From positions 186,001 through 250,000 of the forward strand of contig JACATO010000330.1 in the NCBI GenBank assembly GCA_018389105.1: DNA of 64,000 nt, read 5' to 3'. The stretch is from Nautilus pompilius. Its lineage: Eukaryota; Mollusca; Cephalopoda; Nautilida; Nautilidae. Of this stretch, positions 23,928-35,800 are shown in pieces; within the stretch, counting starts at the first letter, position 1; each line of letters starts with the position of its first letter. A program made the position numbers and the translations under genes. The notes beneath the pieces were generated by a model, which saw nothing but the letters and a program-made list of their open reading frames with translations, had not been told where the DNA came from and did not search any database.

Positions 23928-24540
23928 AGTAGTCCAAATGAGAAGAAAACGTGTCCAGAAAACGAAATGAAGAATTTAATTTATACTGCAGTAAAAAAAA
24001 ATAAATAAATAAATAAATCGCCTGAATTGTCAGAGGGGTGCCAATACTGATTCAATTTCTCTAGTTTCCTCAGTGTCTTGCTCCAATGATCCTCAATGGA
24101 TGGTACAGAATGAAGACCCATAATGATTTTTACTGCCAGATTTCATCTCCTTCCTGGTGGTGGTCAGCTCTGCCTGCTTCCCTCCCTCCCTCTCTGGATC
24201 TACGTATTGTGGCAGTTAGATCCGTTAGCCACATGGTGGTTATGTGCAACCAATCAAACACCACTTCGCAACCATTATTATTGCTCTTCACCTATCTGAC
24301 CAGCTAAATGAGATCCAAGGTGTGCACACTAGAGACCTCCACATCAGAAAGCTTCAAATATGTGCATTACATGTGATGGAATCTGACACTGAAACCTCAC
24401 TTTTGTGGGAACCGAAGCACTAAATATAGATGGAGAAAGTGATGTGGACCAGCATATGCTATCTATAGTGTAGATGGAAGTGATCTTTAACTAACTTGTC
24501 AATCCTGATTGTTTGTGGCCGGCTTGCCCCAAAAAGAACC
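23928..24540 (+). repeat. Dispersed repeat, copy 1
   Basis: Shares an ordered series of blocks with 62505-63290 in the same orientation: a fragment near agtccaaatgagaag, gtgccaatactgattcaatttc, a cctggtggtg block, ttagccacatgg, agagacctccacatca, gtgatgtggaccagcat, tagtgtagatggaagt, cttgtcaatcc and ggcttgccc. Copies differ by many substitutions and indels, so the insertions are old. No transposase frame is preserved in either; the family is unknown to me. Confidence 0.65.
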
Positions 24541-26771
24541 TACAATTTATAAAAACATTACATTCAAAGTAATATTAAACTAAGTATAACATATTAGAAA
24601 ACTAAACAGTAGAATAATGTTAGAAGAAAAAACAAAACCAAAGATCAATAAACACACACTGGGTTTTTTCTACTGCTCAGAAAAGACAGCATTTAATCAA
24701 ATTGCTATTTAAAATTTTGATTATTTACTTGATCAGCAACCAAACTAGCTTAGTTATTTGGAACAAATGCAGATTCAAAAGGCATTCCTTTAGCAGACAA
24801 GTAAATCATATTAAAAAAAAATTTTTTTCAACATATTCATGTTATCAACACTTTAAAAAAAAAAAACAAACTTTCCAGTCAGAGTAATTAATTATTTTTT
24901 TTGTTCTTTAAGTTAAAGATTCTGTTTTGTCATTACAAGACAACCAAATACTTTGGTTCTTGACTCTACTTTCAGCTAGGTTTTCACATGGAAATGACCA
25001 ACCAGGTCATTTACATAGCAAAACTCTTCTTGGTCAAAGAGAGAGAGAAAAAAATTATCTCTGATTCCAAAAGGAAGACTGTTGTTGGAGACACGAGTAA
25101 CACCAGACTATGGTATTGTAAATGAAAGGTGTAGTCCAGTTTCCTCTAGTTGTATTTAACAGTCTGGGCTTAATCGAGAGGAGCCAAAACCCAGCAGCAT
25201 TCAGAATGACCCGGTTTTAATTCCCCAAGTGAAACAACACTCATTTAAGAACTGAGGATCTTTCTGGAACATCTACAATACTGTTGAGATTACAGGATTT
25301 AAAAATTTTATAAACCAGTAGTACTAGCTCGTTACATCTCTTTTTGTTGCACACTTCCTCTGCCAAAAACTGCTAATCACTATTTGATTATCTGTGCTTA
25401 CATACTGAGCGGATTACACAACTCAGTATAGATAGGCCACAATTGAGAGCCCCTACTAGAACTCACCATTTCTATATGTGGGAGGAAATCCAGCTGGTGA
25501 AGATGATTGATGAGTAACCAAGACATGGTGATACATCAAGCCAAGCTAGTTGAGCACCACCACCTCCAATTTCATTATATGCTTTTTTTTTTTTTTTTTT
25601 CACTGTCTAATACATAGTTTTATCAATTTCATTATTGTCATCAACCAAAGAATTTAAACAAATTACAAGATTCATCCTGCTCAAAAAAATATCCAGAGAT
25701 GATAGTGTACAAAGTGATGGATGTCAATAGCTGATAAATATCCCAAAACAATTAACTCCCATCAAACCTTAGTCATTGCTGTTTTAAGGTATCGTTCAAT
25801 GTGCTTCAGCTTCATAGTTTTCCATCTAATCTTCTTCTATCTCCATTAACATCCAAACAGTTTTTAATTCCAGCATTGAAATTCAAAACAAACTGTAAGG
25901 AGAGCTTGTGCCAGCTAGTTAGCTATTATCATCTTCAAACCAGACAGATGATGTTGAACAAGGAACCCAGCAGAGGAAAACCCTAGTTTCAGATTCCTAA
26001 ACCAAGCTCAGAACAAGGTGTGGAAATTACCTGCATGCCTACCACAGAAAATCCTTACTAAAACTTGGTTTTTTTTTCTTCCCCATATAAAAAGAATTAA
26101 GAGCTAGTAATTACACTGGTTCCATATTTTTCTGTCTTTTTCGATTAACATTTCTCTTCTGTGTATTACAGGTTCGGTGAATGGTAAACAGCGGGAAATC
26201 CAAATCTCAACTGTTTTTTTTCCTTTCCCTTTCTTTAAAGGATTATCATGCAGTTCAAAACAGAGGTTAATAATTTAAGAAGCTGTGTGGTTGGAGAACG
26301 GGTCAGTGCCAACAGTTTGGTAAACTCTCCAAGCAGGATGTTTTTCTTTGTGTGATCCAGTTTTAATTAAATCCTTAAGCACACAACAACCAGCTGGAGA
26401 GGGTCAACTGAATGAAACACCTGACCAACTGCTGCTAACAAGCAATGAGTCCTAGATGGAAGACATCAGAAACTAGTCGGGACTGGGCTAACATAAATAA
26501 ATCAAACAAAAAAACACGATCAAAATTTGTTTAATTTTAATTTAAAATCCTTTTTTTTCTTTTCTTTTAGAGAGCAAAGTGATAACCGATGGATACTTAT
26601 GGGTCAAGAGACTACATGTGATAATATAAGTGAACATTACTACAATGGCTGCTTCCATTCTTTGACATAAATCATACATCCCCCATGCACAGATGAAACC
26701 AAAAAAATTTTTATTTACATAATCAATGCTTTCTCGTAGCAAGATTTCAAGGAGTTTTTTATTGTTAACTT
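24541..26771. other. Spacer between SPATA18 and the 3' end of NUP98-96
   Basis: AT-rich, with several homopolymer tracts (for example A9T7 at about 24812 and a long T run near 25580). It includes the NUP98-96 3' UTR at its right end. No gene recognised. Confidence 0.55.
26710..26715 (-). promoter_or_regulatory. NUP98: Candidate polyadenylation signal of NUP98-96
   Basis: AATAAA on the - strand (tttatt on +), about 60 bases after the stop codon. It would give a very short 3' UTR; sites further left are possible. Confidence 0.35.
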
Positions 26772-26874
26772 TTAAAAAACCATTTCCATCGTGTAGCACC
26801 TAATCAATGTCCGCATTTCTTGGATGCTGTAATCTTCTGGCATTGGTAGGTTGCTGATGTGAGGTGCAAGAACT
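26772..26874 (-). CDS. NUP98: NUP96 exon hh (stop)
   Basis: Phase 2 in. VLAPHISNLPMPEDYSIQEM then RTLIRCYTMEMVF and TAA. Vertebrate NUP96 ends LLAPHIGRLPMPEDYAMDELRSL plus about a dozen residues, so this is the natural C-terminus. Confidence 0.96.
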
Positions 26875-29800
26875 CTGAAAAAGACAGAAAATGATGCAGT
26901 TGTGGGTAATGCTACCACTAAGAGTACACATGATGGTTTACCAACAACCCAAACAACATCCCCCTATTGGCAATGCTCCAGTGCAAAACTGTTTTTGTTT
27001 TACTCTATCCTCCTTCGCAGATTGGTGATGGGAGAGATGGTGGAAACTTAGGTAGCATAGGGCGACCTCCATCCAGATTGGTGCGCCGCCAACATAGTAA
27101 AGGAGGTAACACAGGATACTGTACTGTCAGGTTGCTTCCACCAGAGCAAATGAAGAGCAGTGCAGATCCTGTGCAAGTTCGTTTTTACCCAGCTGAACAC
27201 CAAGCAGGGAGCAAGACTTTAATTAGCTGAGCACACATCACAATGGAACTCCCCGGTAGCCATTCATGTCAAAAAAAAAAAAAAATTAAGGTCACTTCCA
27301 AATTTCATTAAAACACTAGGGTCCAGCTACACAGCATCAATGATATGCACTTATATTAGTTTAAATAAACTTATCATTCAAAGATGCGCAAGGTTTAGAA
27401 ACTAGAATGCTACTTCTTTCCTGCTGTCCTACTGGAGAGGAGTGGGGAGAAACATCCACCCTAAAACACATTCTGGCCCTTTAAGGAATATCTGACTGTC
27501 CATCAGTTATAGGATTTTCACCCACGAAATCATAGCCAGGGGAGTGTGCAGGAATAAACTCCATCTCTGAATTTTTAAGCAAGACGAAAAAAAAAAAAAA
27601 AAATGGAGGCACGTACTCTGTTACAGGTGAACCAGCATCTTTCATATTTCCTTGCATGGTGAGGAGAGACTGAAGAAGATTTGCAGAACTTTTAGCCATT
27701 TCAGACTGGCACAATCTAAAACACAGAATGAAAAAATGGTTAATACACACTTCACTACTACAACAACTGTCAGTCAGTCTGTCAACAGGACAGAATCAAC
27801 AAACCTACACATTCACTGTTTACATCACAGTACAAAAGAAAATTTAAAAAAAAAGACCTGCTCACCTGTCTTTTGAGTTCCAACAAGTGAGGCTTCCAAC
27901 CTTACTGCATAAATTCGTGACCTTTGGTTTTAATTTCTCTAGTTGGTCAAATGAAGGGCATCCCTACAACAGAGTCCACAAGTCAAACAAAGCTAACTTG
28001 TACAAGTGTGCCAGCCACATGGGTATACGTAAGCTAAGTAGTTTTTAAGGAAATGTGATGCATTTGCGCTTTAAACACATGCGATCAACAACGGTATCCA
28101 CGTACCCCGTGATTAGCCCACAACACGAACGATCCCTATTGGCTTGTAATCTCCTACTAGGAGTATTTCAAATAAATTAGCATTGTTGCTGTTTTTTTTT
28201 AAAAAAGACATTTGATGATAATTTAGATAAAAATCTTTGCTAAAATAAATCAGACTAACTTAACCATGAAAAGATTAAAATTTTAATTTAAGAACTTTTA
28301 GACAACTTTTCATAATTGTTGAAACAAAGTGCCATTTGGGTGTCACTCCAATCCATTTTTTTAAAATTCTGAACTGGTGAGTGACTCTGCAGGCATCTAG
28401 AATAGAATCTTCCTATCCAGCAAATCTTGTTGTGTGAAAACCAGACTCCCTCTTGGTTACTTCAAACACTTTGTGTGATGAGTCTCAGGAAATCGCCATC
28501 TCTGCATCAGTATCAGTGGCACGGGAAGATTTCATCACTGACCCAACAACTAGTCATGCACTTTATTCTAATTCTATACACTTAAGCGAAACAAAAACTA
28601 CTTCAGTGAAAATATCTAAAGAAAAGCATCACCTGAGCTAATAAAATGGTTCAAAGTTGTGTATACACCTGGGCTTCAAAACATAAGGATGACATACAGC
28701 CAGCTGGCGACTTCTGAATTTGATTAGTTTGCACCAGACTATCTCCAATGTAAAATTTTAGTGTTTTTTTTCCTTTCTAAGATAAGATGTCAGAAGAAAT
28801 ACATTTTTACCTACAAGGCAGGCAGACAGGTTACTTTCGTAAAGCATTTGGGTTTTACCTTTTTCAGAGCTGTCAAAGTTTTACACAGGTTGATGTAGTT
28901 GAGGTAGACAGAGCCCCCGGTCTCCCAGTCAAGGATGGTGGTGGAACTCCTCTCTGGCAGAGCCAGTTCATTCAGGTATTTCAAGAGGTAATTGTGGGTC
29001 TCTGAAAGATGAAATGGACATCTTGTAAAAGTGGAATGACTTTTGACATTGCAACAACTACTCACAAAGTACAACATTCATATACAACGTTTACTTCTAC
29101 CTGGAACTGATAACTAAAGAAAAGATGGATAGATAGATAGGTAGATAATAAATCAGGTTTTGTTATGCAGTCAGTCAAGGCTTAGATCTCTGACCTCCTC
29201 CAGCTGTTGGTCTGATTAATGATGATTCTTAGCAATTCAATGTCATTTTAACTGCCTTTGAACATCCCAGCTATATATACAACAAGCAACTTCATAACTT
29301 CCCTTAGGCCTCCCAAAAATTCGTACCATTAATGATGGCTTCTGCAGCAATGTGGTGAAGCACAACTTGGTGGCTCTCATTCCACCTTCTTGCCTTCAAC
29401 AAATGCCAAGCCTCATCGTGGGGCAGGTTTTCATGTCTGGCTCTCAGTGCCTGTAAAAAAAAAAACAACCACAGATAGATACATTAGAGAATGCAATCTG
29501 CCTCTATGGGGCTGGGAGAGATGGGGTTACAACAAGAAAACAAGCGTTATTACTAACTATCTAAATGAGCTAACAAGAACGATACTAATGAATTTTATGG
29601 GGAAGAAAAACAATAACAAAAAGCAACATTGGGTACTAACAAACATCTGAGCATGGTGAATCGTTGGCACCACAAGTTTGGGTACTTTCTCCTCAATTTC
29701 CTGTACTAGTCCAGTATTTCTTTAGAAGTATAGTTCAAGTGCTCCAATTCTACAAGGCAACTAATTCCAAAAGCTTTACTCAACAACAACAACAACAAAA

Positions 29801-32800
29801 ACAATGTTCAGAATACAGTTGCATTTTGCTCCTTCTGTCTCATTCTTGAAACTTAAAAAACAGCCATCCCTATCATTTTTTGGAATAATAGGAATATCTG
29901 ACAAATAAAAAAACCCACCCCAACCACACACAGAATAAAAGTCAAGGAAAACCAGCTCTGACAAGACTATTACATGCACTATTGTTTAATGTATTAAGTA
30001 ACACCTTTAATTACTCCACCTAGCTGGTGGTTTGTCAAACTTACTTTTGCATAATGAACCCACTCAGGTGGGACAAGCAGTTGCTCTTGAATGAATCTCT
30101 CTTTTTCCAGGTACTGTAAATCCTTTGACAATACAATGTGCTTGTTGAGGATGTGTTTGATGGCAGCTTCTCGGCTACAAGTAAAAACAGATTGACAATG
30201 GCAGTAACAGTCAGTCCCTGAAAGCTCACCAACAAAGTTTCTATGGGCTGGGTTCCTTTCACCAAGAGAAAATGTAAGCAGGAGGTGCTGCAGGTAGAAA
30301 ATTGCAAACCTGCCTTCTGATGAAGAGTTTTAAACATATCACTAGGCACTAAGATAACAAGTTTCTATCAATTTCCTCTATAATCATCCACCAGATTGAG
30401 CAAAATTCTGAAAATTTCTTCTACAACCCTTAAGTAATTGTGTTACAAGCACTGAGCCCCCCAGTTCACCAAGAAGACTTACCTTCTGGCATCCTCGATG
30501 TGCATCACGACAAACAGTGCCCACTCCCAGAGGCCAACAGCCTCGAGCTGGGCAGCAAAGCTTGTGCTAAAACTGGCTGCTTGGTAGATGGAAAGGTGCT
30601 TGTAGCCAAGACTTTGAAGAACCTGACACAGATGCCAGCTGCAAGAAGGATAATAATGGATCGGTGAACAAAAACCCAGAGAGTATAACCCAGTGAAAGT
30701 TTCTGAGCACAAAAACAAAAACAACACAATGACAGGTATATTGTTACTGCTAGTGTCCATCACAAGGATGGTAAGGAATGGATGGATACCTGTCATTGTG
30801 TTGTTGTTGTTTTTAACAATATACCAACATTTTAAACCTGCAAAAATTCCATCTTCTAAAGAGAAAATTAAAAAAAAAAAAGTTGTCAGCTAAATTGTTA
30901 CATTTACAAATCCTTAACAATGTTCCCTGCTATCTTTACACTGAGGTGATTTGTTTTATGTTGTTTCTTTTTAGTCTGCATTCAATCAATTCAGTTGGTA
31001 CAACCCAACATCCTCACCTAAGTCTGTAGTCTAGATGGTTGGGTGTGGCTGCTGTAGATGACAGTGTTCTTTCCAAGCGATAGGACTTATCACAGTACAG
31101 CTGCAGCAGGTGGTAACATGTGTCTTTGATTGTGCACAGATCGTCGTCATTAGTCTCACTCCTGCAGGCATCATCTTCATCTTCCAAGTAAGGTGGGAGG
31201 GGAGATTTTGTGTACTTTCCATGCAGCATCTCTCCACTCTGTGAAGCATCATACTTCTGCAGGGCTTCTGCAATAAATGCAGATGGTTTACAGTCAAACC
31301 TAAAAAGACAAACAAAACAAACTGTTAGAAACCTGATAAAACAAAAAGTAGCACTATCATTAGTTTGGTAGCAATAAAAAAACAAAAATCTTTCTTAGCT
31401 CACCCCTCCACACATCACTTGGTATAACAGTGGGATACTGCACACTACCCACAGATCAAACATCAACAGGGTGAGCTGCTCTTATCCACCCTAACCCTCA
31501 AAACTAATTGGTCAGCATTTTCATAATGATGTTCTGACCATGGCATCAACTCTACATCCATTTTTATGATGCTGAGCTGGTATGGAGAATTCTACTATCT
31601 GTGACAGTTCTTTGTAACTAAATGCCTCTCAAATCCCACCCTTTTTCCTCATCTGTAATGCCTGTGCTCCATGTGGACAGGTACCAACACATTCAGTCTT
31701 TATAAAAGCTTTGATTTTCCAGAACCAAAGTATAGTTAGACAACACTTACACCCTGAATTAACTGAGCACTCTAATTTCTGTCTAACATGAATATCAGAT
31801 GGTGGCCTCAATAAGAAATCGCAAGGAGACAGTGTGTGCTTACACTAACCTGCCTCCAGGAGTACAAAGTCAGACTTTGACGACCAGCAGCTCTTATTTC
31901 TGAGGCTTATAAACTCACTTACCACAAATGCAGGGCAAGGGCTCGCTTCCAGCCAACGTTCTCACATGTGTTCACTGCTCTTCCCATCACCGACCACACT
32001 AGGTTACCAGAGAGAAGAGCAAATATTTTCATTCTGTATGGCAGGATGAATTCGTCAACCTGGAAAGGTGGAGGTTAAAATAGAGACAATGTTATCAACA
32101 GTGACTCAACAGCTCCCAGTCAATCACCTAAGGAGCCACCTAACATGGCCAGAGCCAAGCATGCTTCCTTGGCACATACAAAAGCTACAACTTCAGAAGA
32201 CAAGACATTAAATGCACCAGGTTAGAGAATGAATGTTTCAACACTTATGCATGAACCTAAGTGGTAAAAATCTATTTTTCTCTTAAAAGTCAACATGGAA
32301 GATCACAATGACTGATATACATGTCAGTTTATGAACATGCTATAAAAAAAAAAAAAAGAAGTAAATTTAATGGTTTTTTTGAGAGGTTAAGAGAAAAGAG
32401 TACTGTTCTAGAGAGAGCACTATATCTTAACTCAATGACCCCTGGTCATATGACATAATTATAAAAATAAAGACCAATCATAGTCATTGTAACTGATTTT
32501 GTTAAACTGAAATACTGCTATTACATGTCATTCAACAAATCTAACATAGCAAATTAGAGTGCATTTAAGCGTCAGTCAGGAGCAAACATGAAATGGTAGA
32601 CATTGCACTCATCAAGATCACGACCAGCTCCCTACCTTGTACTCAGCCCACTCAATCAACTGTTTCTCCATCATCTGTCTGGAAACATGGCTGCCCGTGG
32701 CTTGAGCCAGTAGCAGGGCCAATCGGTAATCACCTGCTGCCTCTGCTGTCATGCAAGCCTCTGATATCTGCTTCCCGCTCAGTTGGCTTAAAATGGCTAG

Positions 32801-35800
32801 AAGGTAGCCATTTTGCTGGAAGGTAAAATAGGGAGGAGTGTATAAACAGGAGGAAGTCAACACAAGCACAAAACTCATCTTCTCAAAGCCTAAACTATGT
32901 AGATTTGAACAAAGTCCTGCTACACTGAGCAATTATCCCCCTTTTCCATGTGTTACTATTCTTCATCTTTTGCTCATTGCTCATGTAGCAAGTTATTAAA
33001 AACAACAAAAACAAAACAGAAAATGAAGGAGTTTTAAAAAGTATTTTTTTCAAATGTCATTCATACTGGAATTTCTTTTAAAAAAAAACTTAAATTAACT
33101 ATTATTTACTATCAAGCAACTAGGGGTGGACTTATCTATAACCACGCAGGCTTTACCAGCAAGCTGTTTGCCAAGCACAAGTATCCCATAATTCAGTGCA
33201 GAGGTGAGAGAGAACACACCAGCTGGTCACTTTGTAATGTTAATGTATGCCACTAATGTACCGACTCCAAAATGTGCATTAAATTATGACCAAAATATTT
33301 TTCCAAGTTCAATGATCAATCAAGAAAAATTAAAGTCTACTTTAAAAAGCAATCAATTACAGTATATGTTGATTCCTGCAACAACTTATTTCTTCTAAAA
33401 TGTACTGCATATAACAACACTATGGTGATGGTTGAGAGAGAAGTACTAAAAAGTTCAAGTCTTCATTTAGACTGAAGACAAGAAATATGTAGCATCAGTT
33501 TTGATGTGTCAACAGAAAAGTGGCAAACCTATATTATCAGTGTCTTATGTTTGTATTTGTAATATTCTGGTAAAGCTTGCTGATGCTATTACTGACATCA
33601 ACCATTGCCAATGTAAACGAGGATTCTAAACCAAAGTCATGACTATTCCATGCCCTTGTTCATACCTAGAAAATGTCAGATTATAATTTAATAATATACT
33701 CTGGCTCTGTCATGAGAACATGAAGCTAATGACAATATATCTCTAGCAGATATGTAGCCATAGTACTTCATTCAAAGATTTACAAAGACTACAATTAAGG
33801 AGATAAGTGCTCATGAAAGCATAATAAGGCTCTACTAAACAAGGAAAGTTTTTTTAAAAATGGTGTTTCTTAACAATTCCATAGAAATATTTAATGGTAA
33901 AACATACAAGAGGATAAGGTTAGGGTATCATTTTGAATTGATGACATGCAAGAGAGAATACATTACTTTGTTTTCACTTTCACTGGCCAGTTAGGAATGA
34001 TTCTCTAGGGTTAACAGCAAACATTCTATAAATGAATGAGATGTTTCACTAACCATAAATTTTACTTTTTCCACCTCCTCTTTGATTTGGCTGGCAGCAG
34101 TCTGTGACAGCCATCTTGAAAATGCTTCTTTCCGTGCTTGGTGATAATGATAGTTGTTTTTATCTATAACTGTAAGAAACGCCAAATGTGTTTTTTAGGA
34201 CTTTCAATGCTTCACAGCCACTTTAACAAAGTATAATTGATGTTTGAATGCTAGACAAATGTAATTTCATAATGTGAATACTGGGTGGTCTAGATAAGAA
34301 GTCTTAGCTGCAATCTCTCTCTTTTTTCAACCATTCAAATGGGACATAACTAACCAACAGATTTTGTTTTCTTAACCCATTTGATAATCTCCCAAGCCAA
34401 TTATTTTTTAAAATTTATTTAGGTAATTTATTGGTTTGTCAATCTTTTAATATCTTCTGTTACAAATTAGCTGGAATAATCTGTTACAATTTACAAATTA
34501 AAAATAGTTATTCTACATAACTACAGTTTCTTTTTTTAATACTACAATCCATTATGGCAAAATGACTGAAGTATAAAGGAATAAAGTTTTCCATGTAAGA
34601 ATTACAGAAAAAGTCACCTACTGTTTTTTTTTTCATGGATCTGAAAATGGACCTCATCTGAGAAACAAAACAACAAATATCATGCCTAACTGCCTTCACC
34701 ATGCATTAATTACTCTGAGAGACAAAGTGAAATTCTGTAAGATTTCAGTTTTTGGTAATAGTTGCCAAGTGTCTTTTACTGCTCAGCATAGCACATCAAG
34801 ACAATAAGTAGCTCTCAGATCAACTGCCAAAGGAGCGGCACACCAGGCCAGTTCTGGAGACTCTAAAATTTGCCAACTCATCTCTGTGTTGTCCTTTCCT
34901 GATGCAGACAGTCTACTCTGATAGATATCAATGCAAACTAAAAATGTAACCCACTACCTATTGATTTGTTCCTCACATCCACTAGAACAGCCTTCACCAA
35001 CATGTGTATCCATTAGCCACTGCTGTCTAGACCATTTCCAGTGACTGCCTAAGGAACTGGTCATATATCAAAAAGTCATTTACCACCCCATATTTCTATG
35101 CCAAACCTAATTAACCCATCTACACTTTAGAAGTCTGACCATCGATCGCACAATCTTCATCTAACCTCCACCTAATCTCAGAAAGCAGACTGCTACTTTA
35201 ATTCATACTGGTATGGTAAGAACATGCACAAAAGAGAAAATTTGTACCATCATCTTCAGCATACTCTGGCAGGTTCCCCCATAGAGCAACACACAAGTCC
35301 CAGACAGTGCTTGAATGGCGCAGCCATGCAACATCTGGATGGGCACCTTAAACCAAAAACAATCTTAGTTACAACATCTGGAACAATCTACAACACAACC
35401 TGTCTTCGCAGATGATGCCTAAGCAGCAGAAACTTCTGTAACACTCCTACATTTCAGTCTGAAAAAAAAATGGGGGGGGGATTGATTTAACTCTACAGAA
35501 CTGACAGATAGTCTTGTGCACATTTTTAAATATACAGCTTCTGTTTTTGTAACCCCATATACACGAATAACATCAATGCATCATCGTGTAGTAATATCGC
35601 ATCAATTTCTCCAATGATTGCAGCATTCCTTTGGAAATGCACAACACATTAGTCTGGCTACAAGCTCTTAACTGTCAACAATTCTTCACTTTTTTTTGGA
35701 AAATGTTACCTTGTTACTTTTCTTGATATTATTCAAAAGTAGATGGAATTGTAACAAGTCCATCTCAAAGGGCTTCAGCAAAGAAATGGGGAAAGGGTCA

